A program made the position numbers and the translations under genes. Under the pieces are notes generated by a model. That model worked only from the letters and a program-made list of their open reading frames with translations, was not told where the DNA came from and did not search any database. Of a stretch of 64,000 nt of DNA, positions 27,776-40,951 are shown one piece after another; the first letter of the stretch is position 1; every line of letters begins with the position of its first letter. The DNA comes from Certhia americana (Eukaryota > Chordata > Aves > Passeriformes > Certhiidae), in the NCBI GenBank assembly GCA_018697195.1, contig CM031857.1, positions 66,192,607 to 66,256,606 of the forward strand. The letters run 5' to 3'.

Positions 27776-27900
27776 AGCAAAAAAAAAAACAAAAAAACCC
27801 ACAAAACAACAAACCAAAAACCAAACCCAAATAAAACAAAAACCCCCAAACAAGTAAAACCAAACCAAAAGAGACTAAAAAATCCAACAAAAAAAAGAAC
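27776..27900. repeat. A/C-rich low-complexity tract (AAAC/CCAAA)
   Basis: About 120 bases almost entirely of A and C, built from loosely repeated AAAC, CCAAA and AAACCC units. In the KLF12 transcript this would be a U/G-rich stretch with several UUUGG and GGGUUU runs. A frame across it gives a Phe/Gly/Trp-rich nonsense peptide. Confidence 0.9.
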
Positions 27901-29803
27901 GCTTACTCAGAGTTTGCTTTCCAGAATGAAGGGAAAAAAACCTGTCTCATTTTGGGACGGTGAAGACAAGGTGTCCCTTCCTACTGAAGAACTAACACAT
28001 GCAGGGCTGGAATCAGTCAAACCTTCCAACATGACAGCTCTCTAAGGGCACCCCCTCTTAGTGTTGCTGCTCCAGAACAAAGAACCGAACACTCCTCTCC
28101 AAAAAGGGCTGAGGAACTGGGTAAGAAACTAGATTCCTTTGTCCTTCTGACAACACATTCCCCTGGTGCTCTCCTGAAATCCCCAGCATGACTTGTATTC
28201 TTTTATGTGCTTAATATCTGGAGAAAAGCTCAGTAAGTATATGCATGTTCTGATGGCATTATTTCTGCCAGTGGTTAACATTTAAATTTGTTACTGAACG
28301 AGCCACCTTGTCACATAATTAACTCATGTGCATGAATATCTAATTGTTACGTGTGTGTCCACGTGCACTTTTTTTCTTGGGGGAGGGGGTTGTCTATGCA
28401 CCTGCACCTTTATCTGTATATGAGCCTCAGTGGGACTCCAGCAGCAACCCACTGATGGCAGCAGAAGCCTAGACAAAACGCAGGATTTTTCAAATACAAA
28501 ATTTCTTCTGGATAAATGACAGGTACAAATTCAGAGGATGGAAAGCAATTTTCCTTTGCAAAGGCATCAGGACAACCAGTTACATTTTGATTTCCAATAA
28601 ATTAATATTTAAAAATAGAAGAAGCATGAGGGCTGGCATTACACTGCTATTTTAAGAATCCATTAGCAGTAGTTAATATTTACAAAAAAATTGAGAAAAA
28701 GTAAGAGTGCAAGAGTCTCAGCTGGCCATTTTCTGGTAAGATCAATTAGACTACTGATGCAAATGCTTAGGCCACTCAATATAAAAATCTCCACACTTCA
28801 TTTTAGGAATATTGACTTCTTGTTTGCTGTTCATATAGTCTCTAGACTGACAGCCCCCAATTTTTCACTCATTTGTCCCCAAAAGAAAGAGAAGTGATAC
28901 CTTTTGTCCACTCATGAAGTCAACCAAGATGATATTAAATACTATGAGCATTACATGATGAAGAGAAAGGAGACATAAGGTGAACTCTTGTGTTTTCAGA
29001 GTTCAATGCAGAGGATTTTTCAAGTGAATCCCTGCTCTACCATATTCCCTAAAAAAGCTCCATTGGGCTTATTGCTGGTTTTGGATTACTTCACTAGAGA
29101 ATACCCTATACCCTGGATACACGGGCATATCCAACATAAATTGGGAAGAAATCCCCTAAAATACTGCTTTGACAATGACCTCCAATCACACCTACTGAGA
29201 ATCGGTACAGCTACGAGTCATTTGTAAACTAAGATTTATTTTCTTCTTACAAATATATGACAGATGTTATCTGAGAAAATAACTAAAACCTCTAACACAG
29301 TATCTCAACATGTGAACATACAAATGGCACTTTGTGTTTGTTTCTGTGCTGCATTATTGTTCTCCCAGTAAAATTTCATTTTCACCTTATTGTTAACAGA
29401 ATCCCATTAAGTTATTGCTGTGTAAAAGTATAGGAACATCCCATCAGTTCTAATTACAGGCACTTTCAGTTTCTGTTTCACCTTTAAAATAGATTTCAGG
29501 CTATCTCACTGAAGTGTATGCGTATTTTAAATGCCAGAACTGTCCTGCTACAATGGATATTCTTGACATGTTACTGCACCTAGAAGACTAAACTCCCCTG
29601 GAATCAGCAAAAGCAGCTGCCTATCTCAGCTCTGCAACCTTTAATCAGGATGCACCGTAGCTGGGGAAATACAAGAAGAAATAAAATCATGTAAGTGTTT
29701 GCCATTCCTGTATCTGCAGTTCATTGTAAAATTCCAGAAGGAAAAAAGAAATCACCAACCACCAAACCTTTTGTATGGTTTTCATTTTAAGTGTTTTTTT
29801 TCC

Positions 29804-29809
29804 TTTATT
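29804..29809 (-). terminator. Possible internal (proximal) polyadenylation signal AATAAA
   Basis: The minus strand reads GACTGAATAAAGGA inside the proposed 3' UTR. Use would give a UTR of about 5.2 kb. Other hexamers on the same strand are at 26515-26520, 29235-29240, 30218-30223, 30497-30502, 33446-33451 and 33847-33852. Sequence alone cannot rank them. Confidence 0.2.
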
Positions 29810-30434
29810 CAGTCAAAGACATAGAGTGTTGACTTATTTGACACTGAAGGACTCAGTATAACTTCGCTATATCACATACCATCTGCAAAACAGCAAAGAA
29901 GTGGCCACTCCATTTTGCAGAGAAAACATACTCTGATAAAACAGAACAAATTACTTCTTGTGTTTTGTGTTTAAGCTTTGCAAGGCATTATCCTAACAGT
30001 CTTCCTGATGAAAACTGAAGGTAAGGATTGTTTAAAAATGTAATTAATTTCAGCTATTTAACACCCCACGTAAAATTCTGAGTTTGAAAATACATTTTCA
30101 TTATCACATGTACTACAGAATATTTTAACTGTTACAAGTATAATAAAATACTTTGAAATTACTTTGATTTCTAAAGATGCAGTATCCTTACAGTTACATT
30201 TCTAAGCCAAAATCTGATTTATTGTGGAGAATTTCAGCCTTTCCAGTGGGCATGACTTCATAAGCATACATTACACAACAACTGCTACGCTATAGCAAAA
30301 CAGAAAATACAACAATTTCTTTGTGCAATTCTCCAGTCACATATCACAGGCAAAGGCATAACACAATAACATGAGCTGCTTTCTTAAGGTAGTATTTTCT
30401 GCAACAGTGTTTAGTTAAAATGATTCCTTTTCTC

Positions 30435-30474
30435 TTTTTTTTTTTTTTTTTTTTGGTTTGGTTTGGTTTTTTCC
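30435..30474. repeat. T20 run followed by (GGTTT)n
   Basis: Twenty T residues at 30435-30454 are followed by three GGTTT units and further T. Within the proposed 3' UTR the transcript would carry an internal A20 tract, a likely oligo-dT mispriming site in cDNA libraries. Confidence 0.95.
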
Positions 30475-33400
30475 CCTTTAATTTTAAATAAACTTGTTTA
30501 TTACCTGCACATGGGCAAAGACACTTGAAAGTGCTGGGGTTCACATACATGAGTGTAAGGAATGAGTTCACATGCATGAGGAAGTAGCGTGGACTTACTG
30601 AACAATCTTAAGACTTGACTGCTGTGGAAGATGCAGTTTCGTACAATGACCTTTCCCAACCCAGATTCAAACTAAAACGTAAGTGGGATATTATTGGTCA
30701 CACTTACTCTGATTTTGAGGTACCTACCTTCTATAAAGGAGAAAAGAGATTTTTTTACATTAAACATGGCAACTAGAATACATTTTCAATGTGGCTATTG
30801 GAAAATGAGACTTATGATCACTGTTATTCACATTATTAAAGGGGAGAAAGGCTGTCCAGCTATTTGTCCATGCTCTGCACTGCAGGTTTACCCAAACATC
30901 AATATCACTGATGTAATTTTCAACACTGTTAATTTTGTTATACATTACTCCAACAAATAATCGTATATACAAGTCAGTCTAAATCTATTTAGTTCATTAT
31001 GTAAGCATGAGAGAGAATAAGGAATACTGCATCTTCATCCCCAAGTTAAAACTGCTGTTGCAATGAGCCAATTTTACATTGCTACATATAAGGGGTGCTA
31101 AAAAATTAAGGACACAATTAAAAATTTTAATTAATAATTTAAAGTTCTGTATCAAAGCTGTTTACTCATTAGATTTTCTAAAATGCGGGCTCCTGAGGTT
31201 TCCTGACAAATCCATTTAGAACTTTGGAAAATATATGAAATCTGACACTTCATGGCATGATTTCCCTTGCAAGCTATAACATGCAATGTCACGGCCATGC
31301 TGGACTGAAATCTCTGTCTTTCTGAAGGAATGGGAGGGATACTGCAGATTTGTGTATCCCAACTGCTCAATTAAGATGGACCTACTGGATCATGCCAGGA
31401 TGAGAAATGGTATTTCTGCATGCTACGTGTGATGTAAGCCTTCGCCACAGCCATGAAACGTCACAGATCTGAAGATTTTTGAGGAAACTACCCTGGAGCA
31501 ATTGCCCATGGTCGTTGCATGAGCACAGAAACTTGTCAGGTCTGAACCACAGCCATAAAGGCAAAGACACACTGAGGATCTGGGGGACATCAGCTTCACA
31601 TTGATACACCCCCATCCTACCAAGGAACTTCTCTTAAAATACTTCTGAAGCAGACAAAACCCAGAAAAACTAGAATAATTAGGATCAAAGCCTGCAGGTG
31701 CTGGTATGAATGGGAACCTCATTGAGAACCATACTGTGTGCTTGAAAGCCAGTGGTGGACTATTGCTGGTTGTGCAAGTCGTCTACGGCTAACAGGAATA
31801 TGAGAAGCCCTTGCACAAGTGCTGGAAAGGTTGAGGATGTACTTCCTTCCTGTGAAACAACAAAATGTAGCACATGCTCCTCTACATTTTGGCTTTATTC
31901 TCCTACCCCTGCCACACTGTGCCTGTGTCCCTTGGCATTAATGCTACTTTAACCCTCCATCACTTTGGGGTTCTTTGAATAAAACCAGACCCTCTTTCTG
32001 CTGCAGTGTTTCCAATGCATAAACAGGCAACCAGATGAAAAAACGGATTCACACAGACCAACATCGGCTTTGGGAGATGAGCCTCTCCAGGGTCTGTCAT
32101 GCATATGTTCTTCCACAGGGAATTTCAAAGCTGAATGCTAAAATTTAAGGCATCTCCATTTCTCTTGCAGTTTTCTCTTTCCTCACTGACTACAGAGGAA
32201 GCCTAAAGAGGAACACTGATCTCTCCCAGTTGCACCCTGCCTTTGAGAGTAACATCACATCCTCCTATATGCTAACAGAATGCCCAGTAAGAGTTTCTGC
32301 TCAAGCAAAGTTAATTTTCTATGAGAGGAAAAAAAGAAAAAATCACAAATCCCAAAAGGATTTCTGTATGCCACTGGTTCTTCAACTGAGTTACTGCTAT
32401 TCAAATAATTAGTTGGTAAAATATTCTTGGGCAGGAAAAAAATTCTATCAATGGAATTCTACCTGAACTGACTTCTTTTCCTAAATGCCAACAATGACAG
32501 ATGCATTTAAGAGGATGATATCGAAGTACACAAAACCAGACCTCAGACATAATCCATGAAGCACCTCAGCACCTCACACACAAATACTTTGACAATCAGT
32601 TTTTAAAATCAACAGTAGTAATGCTGCTGGTAAAGACACAGTTCTGCTGCCTTGCAATGCTTCATGGTCTATCCAGAAGCCTTGCTCTGTCCCTGATTTG
32701 GAGATGGGTTCTAGAATGTCATCAAATTTGGTGGAAGTAGATCACTGAAATGGTCAATGGGAATTGATAGAGGCATTTTTCCCACAAGAGCTGCGAATAA
32801 TTTGTGCTGAGTTTTTCTGCTGACCACTTGAGAGTGGGAAGCCTGAGCTTTAAAAGTACTAAGTTCTTTTAGAGAGCTGATAAACTATCCATACTGGGGA
32901 ATATTAAGGATATTTAAAGACAATCAAACTCTGGGGTTTTTTGAATGCTGTTGTAAAGCAATATCCCAGTCATATTAATCCTCAATTAATTGTAATTGCT
33001 TTTGTATCTGTATGGATACTCTGTGTTTTTTCTTAAAGATTACCTTGATTTCAGAATCCCCCCAACATTACTATATTTACTTCAGGAATCTCATATTAAC
33101 TGAGATGGTCAAACATTCAAAAAACAAACAAATGGCATCACAAATTTAATCTGTGCAATTCCTGGAATAAAATATTCATAATTAAATGAATTGCAAAAGA
33201 CCTTTATGTTTACATCTTTCATCTCTAAGCTATGAAAATCTCAACACTTAGAAAATATTGCCAAGCCTCCCCTTTTGTCAAATTTAGCTGAATAGGCAGA
33301 TCCTTGTGAGGAAAGAAAACAGAAAAACACTATTCTGTTTGCATGAATAACTGATGACTAAGAGTTTCTCTCTTTCCTACATAATTCAATTAATACAAAT

Positions 33401-34480
33401 TGGTTTGCAATTATAGGGCTGTATGGGAATGATCAAGAATTTCCTTTTATTTAATCTGAACAGGCTTGGATTGAAAATCCCAGCAGAGGCAGCCACTGGT
33501 ACCCACACAGAGGGCCATTTATATCATACTAGACAGCTGGCAAAATCTTGTTATTCCCTATCTCCCAGGGAGAAATCTAATGTCTTGCAGGGCACCACTG
33601 CAGAAATATTTCTCTGTCCTACTTACAGTTCACCCACTACCTCCTCAACAATCAACGCTTTCCTTTATCTTTTCTGCTTTCCAGACACAAGTATTATGTT
33701 AAAGGAAACAAAAGTACTTAACTGTGGCACCTAGCAAGTCAGTGAAACCAGCAAAAAGACTAACTTAAATGCTTAAATCTTACATGCTGTTTCTGCATAC
33801 CCTCCACTTCTGTTGGTGTGGAGTAAATTATTGTCTCAAGAACCATTTTATTCATTATTGCTTTTTCTCTGCAAGAGATGCAGCCGTTTCTTCTCTGTTT
33901 TGTTTTGATGATACATTCAATTCCATTTCAAGAATGGCTATATCACTAACCTTGGTACCAGCAAGTACAAGATCTGACTACTCCCTTGGGCTCAAATAAT
34001 GGTTGTGGGGAAGAGGATACCTGCATGGAAGAAAACAGCACATTGAGAATATGGTAGTAGTTTTTAGGTGGGCTTTTTCTATACAAATCAGAAAATGGAT
34101 CTAAATAAGTCCATAGTAAAATACAGATACTTAATATGGTACTTCAGCAGAGATGCTGCTGCCCGTTCCTTATTTTACAGACTTCAACAACAACAACAAT
34201 GAAAGAAAAGAAGGAAAAAAAAGATAAAAGGTTAAATGGCTGGTGTCCTCTAGGGCATAATGACAAATTGTGGTATGATATTAAAATGCCACCATCATTA
34301 TTGCAAAAGTCTGATCAAGTGACCCTCCAGCTCTGGCAGCAGGACCTCTTCAGCAGAATCTTCTTGCCTACTCACACGCAGCTTGTCTGCAGCACAGCTC
34401 CGGTGCAGTGCTGACACCGGCCAGACAGTATTGAAAACAAGGGGAAAAGATGGCATAATACAGATCTAGCGGTCTTGCTC

Positions 34481-34531
<51 letters not shown>

Positions 34532-34541
34532 NNNNNNNNNN

Positions 34542-34588
<47 letters not shown>
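34481..34588 (-). repeat. (TCA)n / (TGA)n microsatellite with an assembly gap
   Basis: Seventeen perfect TCA units (34481-34531) and about 47 further bases of the same repeat (34542-34588) flank ten N at 34532-34541. It lies about 400 bases after the KLF12 stop codon, in the proposed 3' UTR, where the transcript would read (UGA)n/(GAU)n. The N block means the true length is unknown. Poly-Met and poly-Ser frames across it are artefacts. Confidence 0.98.
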
Positions 34589-34986
34589 GTTCGTGGTATC
34601 TATCCTCCAATCAGCAGTGATTTTTCAGGAACAAAATGTCTGGCAGCTGAGAAAACATACAAGCCATAAACATTTTTTGTCAAAGGATGCAGCATGTAAA
34701 ATAATGCCCATTCCTGTAGCATCTCGGCTGCTATTTCCCAGGTGATTGTGATGACACTTTCAGGGGGTAGCCATGCTGAGGGGCAGACAGGGTTAACTTC
34801 AGATGGCAAGGAGAAGAGTGGCACTTCTTTTCCTGCTTTTTTAAAATTTCTGTTATTATTTTTCGTTACAGACATCAGGGAAAGCCCTGCCTGTTAACAC
34901 TGTAGAGGGGGATTCAGCCCTGCTGAATTCACTGCGGGAAGTTAAGAGACCCAGCTCTTAAACTCGGCTGGAACAGGTAGCGTTTC

Positions 34987-35229
<243 letters not shown>

Positions 35230-37204
35230 CTATTAATCCTCATAATCCCCTCTGCACGCTTCTCATGAACACGCAGTGCCTAGGGGTTGCTTTGGGCCAA
35301 ATTACATAATTATGAGGTACTAGATCTGCAGAATATAAGGAGAAGAGCCTTGAGATTTATCATTCCTGTGGCATTCACATGACTAAGAAAATCAACAAGA
35401 TTAAAGCAATAATATAGATACTACCTTGCAGGGGCGATGCGAGGATTAACATCAGGACAGAGGGCTGTGTAATTATTCTCATGGTTACCATACAAGTTTG
35501 CAACCCTCATCTTGTCAGGCTACACTTTCTCCCCAAATGTCCAGATTATCTAGTATTTCTGCAATTTACCATGGGCTGACAGAGACTTCCCATTATTCTA
35601 TGATGTCTATGAAGGTTTCTGATTATTTGTATAAACAGCACTCCGATATGTCTCTTAGTAAGCTGGTAAAAATCAACTAAAATTTCCCAATGAAACATAA
35701 GAATTCTATCTGCAAAACCTCCTCTTGATTTACTGTACTTACTTTCAGTAAAATTAATTTTGCATAAGATGTTACTAGGAATGGTATACAATTTTAAGAT
35801 GTACTTAGTCATGGGACTTGCACAACACTGTTCATAAATACCCATTTACTTAAGTGAGCTCAGACTTGGGTTAATGTAGTTTTTTTGAAAACTTCCACCA
35901 TCTTGCTTTGTATTTAAGGGTAAGAATGATGTTGTACCATGTCAGAGAAAATTAATACAGCCAAAATGGATTTTGTGCTTGCATAAATCAAACTGTTAAA
36001 ATCCCATTTTTGCCATGGTTTTAGGCAATATTTCTTTGTGACTTCTATCACTCACCTTCAGTGCCTATATGTTCTTGGCAGTTACCTTGATCCCACAGTT
36101 CAGCATAAAATAAAACTGAGGAAAGGAAACTGTGTAAGGTCTGTATTTATCTTCCTTTTGTGTGTCTAAAATTTTACTTCCCCTTCTGAAATCAGCTAAT
36201 CACAACCTGGACAACAAAACAGCATCTCTGCAACAACTGTTTCCTTTGTTAGGCACAATCATTCTTCAGTTATTTATTATCTCTTATGAATCACGAGCAG
36301 ATGAGCAGCTTGCAAGAAACTATTTCAATTACGTGAACCAATGACGCAACACTTGCTTTTTCCTTGGCAGAACCTCCCTCCTTGCGTCTCTTCAAAAGTC
36401 AATAAATGCTTTGCAGAGAGCCCTTGGCTTCAAAAAAATAACTTCCAAGCAAGAGTATCATCACAAAAGTTCAAACAGTCCTGAAACATCCAGCTGAAAT
36501 GGCCTCTGTAAGGAATCTGAGTGCTGTACAGACATCAGCATGACATGTCAGCGAGGTTGTCAGCAACATTTGAGCTCCTTGGGTTGGTGCCTTCTGTGCA
36601 CCATCTGGGCTGTGCTGCAGTTTTGATGTCAGATGGGGGTGGGAAACTTGCTGCAAGGAGAACCCAGCAATCAGGGCTCTGACCACAATATATAGTTAGT
36701 TGCACTAGCAACAACTGAGCCTAGATCATTTTGTACTCCCCAACCAAGTACAGAGCACCAAATAGTGCTCATTGTCACCAGGTGGCCACAGTGTTGGGCA
36801 TCTCAAATCCAGCAGCTGCTGTGAGCTGGACAGGCAGGAACAAGCTACACAGCAGATGGTGGGATGCACACTCTTGCCAATGACACAGTGCTACAAAATG
36901 TGCTCAAATTTGCCACCAAACTGTCTTACATAGATATTCTTGCCACAAACAGTCGGTGCAGAGCACTGCACAAATATAGCAGTACCCCCATCCAACTTGG
37001 CAGGTTGATTCCAACGCTCTTGTCACACCAAATCAATGTTTTCCAAGTGCAGCGCTTGTCTTTCCCATCCCTCAACACACTTTTAAACTCTCTTGCCAGA
37101 TACTACCTTGGTTGGCTTCTTTGACAAAGAGACAACTTTCTGACTTTCAGATATTCAGACTTTCAGACAAAAAACATTTCTTAGGCTCTGGATTCTAAAT
37201 TAAA

Positions 37205-38045
37205 AGCATCTGAAATTTTAAACATCTTCAGGGATGGAGACTGAACTACTTCACTGGACAACCAGGGTGAGGAATTTTTTTCCTAATATGCAATCTAAAC
37301 CTACCTTGGTGCAGCCTTGGTCTAACTGGAAGCCATTTTCTTTCATCCTATTGCTTATTATCTGAGAGAAGAGACTGACCCCCACCTTGCAACAATTTCC
37401 TTTCAGATATTTGTAGAAAGCAAAAATGGTCCCCCTGACCCTCATTTTCTCCAGGCTGAGGAACCCCACTTCTCTCAGCCATTCCTTGTAAGACTTGTGC
37501 CCACACCCTTCACTAGCTCCATTGTCATTTTCTGGACGCTCTCCAGCAGCTCAATGTCCTTCTTTTAGTGAGAAGGACAAAATTCAACACAGGATTCAAG
37601 GTGCGGTCTCACCAGTACCAAGTACAGGCCCTGGCCCTGCTGGTCACACTGCTGCTGACACAGGCCAGGATGCCACTGGCCTTCTCAGCCACCTGGGCAC
37701 AGCTGGCTCATGTTCAGCAGCAGCTGGTCAGCATCCCCAGGTGCTCTGCTGCTGGGCAGCTTTCCAGCCTCTCTTCCCCCAGCCTGTAGTGCTGCCTGGA
37801 GTTGTTGTGACCCAAGTGCAGGACCCGGCACTTGGTCTCTTGTTGACTCTCATACAACTGACCTCAGCCCATGAATCCAGCCTGGCCAGAGCCCTCTGCA
37901 GAGCTTTCCTACCCTTCAATCAACACTCCCCAACTTGGTGTCATCTGCAATCTTACTAAGGGTGCACTCAATCCCTTTGTCCAGATCACTAATAATGATA
38001 TTAAAGATACCCATGAAATCCTACCCCTTGGTACACAGAATTCTA
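37205..38045 (-). mobile_element. CR1 LINE fragment in the KLF12 last intron
   Basis: About 840 bp matching the reverse of CR1: CAGGGATGGAGACTGAACTACTTC, CCTAATATGCAATCTAAACCTACC, GAGAAGAGACTGACCCCCACC, CGCTCTCCAGCAGCTCAATGTCC, CTGCTGGTCACACTGCTGCTGACACAGGCCAGGATGCC, and CTTTGTCCAGATCACTAATAATGATATTAAA. It covers the 3' UTR and the end of ORF2, lacks the terminal ATTCTATG tail, and has the same orientation as KLF12. Frames such as 37495-37959 arise from it. Confidence 0.95.
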
Positions 38046-38924
38046 GATCTTCCTTCCCTCAGCAGAAAACAGACAACCCAATGCAGAAAGGGATGGTTTG
38101 CATGAGAAATACCAGAAACAGATTTTTTTAGTTCATCCATTAAAACAGTATAATTTCAGGTAAGAAATCAAAGTCAGCAGGAAGGATGTGAGTGCGGATC
38201 ACTCAGCTGAAGTTCCCACATGTTGCTTCCAGTATCCCTCCTCAGTGAGTCCTGCCTACCCAGCCCTCATGGAGCTATGTGAAAGAGACAGGACTGACAA
38301 CATTCCTTGCAAGATATTTACTCCACTGAAGGAGAATCACACTTACAAGCTCAACCTAAGAGGACCTCTCATTGTTTTCAATTAAATATATACCATTAGT
38401 GTAAGAAAGAAAAAAACAGCCAAAGTAGTGTTAATGTGAAGACATTCACTCATACGCACCTTAAAAAGGCCACTGTAAAGACAACTGTGAAAGATATGAT
38501 TGTTCATTAAGGTTAATCAACATTTTACACAAGTAGAATTTTTAGGGAAAGAATAGTACTAGTACTTTTCTCTTAAACAGCTACATTATCTGTGAATGCT
38601 CGAGTGCTAGAAAAATATTTCCTTCATATACTAACTCTTAACCTTTTGTTTGGTGTGACCCCAGACATGAAGACTAGCCACTTAGTTTGTCAAAACCAGA
38701 AGACACAGGAGTTACAATGATGGAGAAAAGACCATCAGGAGTGGAGTTGCTACAGCTGAGAAGCTGGTGTCAGCTAACCCACACCATTTGCCTGATGAGA
38801 GCTTGAGCACTCATGGCTGAAATCCTTAGTGCAACCAACAGAGGAGCTGGGCCTCAGCAAGGCAACCCAGAAACCCATGAGGAGGCAGACAAAACTGGAA
38901 GAATTTAACTGCAGTGCATATGTA

Positions 38925-38959
38925 TCTCTGTCTGTCTGTCTTTCTATCTATCTATCTAC
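38925..38959. repeat. (TCTG)n(TCTA)n tetranucleotide repeat
   Basis: CTCTGTCTGTCTGTC then TTTCTATCTATCTATCTA; compound tetranucleotide microsatellite in the KLF12 last intron. Confidence 0.95.
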
Positions 38960-40929
38960 ATTTCAAGACTGGATTGCAGTGGAGCTGAAGTCAAACACTC
39001 AACCATTCTGACTCAGATACTTCTGCCTCTGTGCGAGCACTTGAGTTTAAGTGTTTAAGAAACTCTTGGGCTTAAAGTATGGGCACGTTTTGACTCCTCA
39101 TGCACCCAGACACTCAAATTCTCATTCAGCTTTAAGGAGCAAATGCAGGCTGTGTGAGTTTTGCCTGGGGTGGTGGAAACACAGGAAATGAAAAAGTCAA
39201 AACAGTAGACAGTTTTGGGAAATTGGAAGCGAGAAGAGCTGCAGAAAGAGACTAAAAACATGTGACAATTAGGAGGAGGAGAAAAGAAAAACTGGAAGAA
39301 GGTAAAATCCTGTTAGTTCAATATTCTGAGTCTGTGAAGTTTTAAAGAACCTATCAATTTAAAAACAGATGCCTGAAGCTGTGAACATTTGCTAAACCAC
39401 TACTTGTGCACATGCCTTTGAGAGCTTTTATTTTTTTGTCCTGAAACCTGACAAAAATATCCCAAAATACAGAGAAATTCCGATACTATTCTGCAGTTTT
39501 GACCCGCAATACATGGATAGTGAACAGTACACTACAGCAGACATAGATCATAGATCATCCAGGACCCTGAAGCATGAAAAAGTATTTCTAGAGTTCTCTG
39601 TAAAAATGAGTATTTTCTATTATTTGGGGGAGTTAATTATGAAGTTTTGAAGGGATGAGTCAATGCTCCAAATGGGAATAGTAATTTTTCCATCTTCTAT
39701 TAACACAACATCTATTTCTAAGAGCCCTCCAAAACCATGCCTTTTGTAGTCCAGACGCGACAAACCAAATTGGTTTAATTACTTTTACCATATTATTTTT
39801 CCTAACATACCATGACTCCCCTCATTTAGGCACTTAAGAACATGGCTACAACTGCTGTTCATTAACTCTTCCAAAACTCTTCAAATACTGAATTAATAAC
39901 GCTGAATCATGACCACTGTTTAGCCATTTCAAAATTTTCCACTCTTCACACAGCCCAACATCTGTCCTCCCATATCTTTATTCATATATCCTGACATCTG
40001 TAAGACCACTCACCCAGAAATATAAATCTCTTGAACTTTTACTTTATAACCCAATGATATTCATGTATTCCTTCTTAAAAAATCTCTGTGTAGGTTCCAG
40101 CCCAAGACATGCCATGAAATAGATGAAGGGACCAGAGTCTGCTCTGTGCCAGGCAGAATTTCCCATGTGGGATGGTCCTCCTCCAGGCAGTTATCCTCTG
40201 CCCATCAACAAGCTGGTATCAACAGTATTTGATGCCAGACCAGATGTTTCAAAGACAGACACCACAAAACCACCATGTAAATAGTTAGGGGTTATTCTGC
40301 CAGGAGGGAAACTGTTCGGGAACTCCAGGAAACAGAGCTGCGCTTATATTCATTCCTTAGGTGAGGAACCTTATTTACTGCAACTGCAGATGCCCCATAT
40401 ACTCCCTGTGTACTTGCAGTTCCTTTCATTTGTGTATTATTTCAGTTTCATTTATCCAGCAGTTTAGCAGGCTCTTGGCAACCATGAAGTTACACTGTCC
40501 ACTACCAGGACAGAAAATATCCCAGTGCTCAAGCTGTAAACAGCTCTCTTCCTCTAGCAACAACTCCCCTCTCTTTCTGGTATTACAGAAAAGTGCCGTG
40601 TCCCTTCTTATTTATGTCCTCTTCAGACATCCCTATCTATCCATTTTTTCTGCACATGGAACTGTCACCATGACTCTTAAGTTATTATGTCACTTCTCTG
40701 CAGCTCCTTCCTGCAGTGGCAGGCAGCATTTTGAAATGTTGCTAATACTTTAATTCCAAATAAGAGACAAAGAGGAAATAAACATAGGGCACTGTTCAGG
40801 GGTAATAGTTTAGCAATCTAGTCAGATTTTTTCTATGTTTAAGCTTTCATCACCCTGTGAAAGACAAAGTTGGAAAGCACATGGAAATAAAACCTGATGT
40901 ATAGGCATTACTATACATAGTATAGTAAT

Positions 40930-40951
40930 ACATATACATATACATATACAA
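40930..40951. repeat. (CATATA)n hexanucleotide repeat
   Basis: About three and a half ACATAT/CATATA units, preceded by the near-palindrome ACTATACATAGTATAGT. Confidence 0.9.

Larger units (their letters stand above)
25961..34986 (-). other. KLF12: Probable KLF12 3' untranslated region (about 9 kb)
   Basis: This AT-rich stretch follows the KLF12 stop codon directly. No acceptor followed by coding sequence is recognised, and no CR1 fragment is recognisable in it although CR1 occurs on both sides. On the minus strand it has several AATAAA hexamers; the one at 25982-25987 lies at the far edge of the AT-rich block. Human KLF12 mRNA is known for a 3' UTR of many kilobases, so a similar length here is plausible. 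The exact end is inferred: a further AATAAA at 25727-25732 could extend it, and hexamers nearer the stop could give shorter forms. Confidence 0.55.

Noticed and set aside
34368..34669. Frames encoding poly-Met and poly-Ser across the TCA repeat
   Set aside because: They are translations of a microsatellite that includes ten unknown bases; no flanking domain.
37495..37959. 154-codon Pro/Ser/Ala-rich frame in the last intron
   Set aside because: It is the antisense of a CR1 fragment, not a gene.
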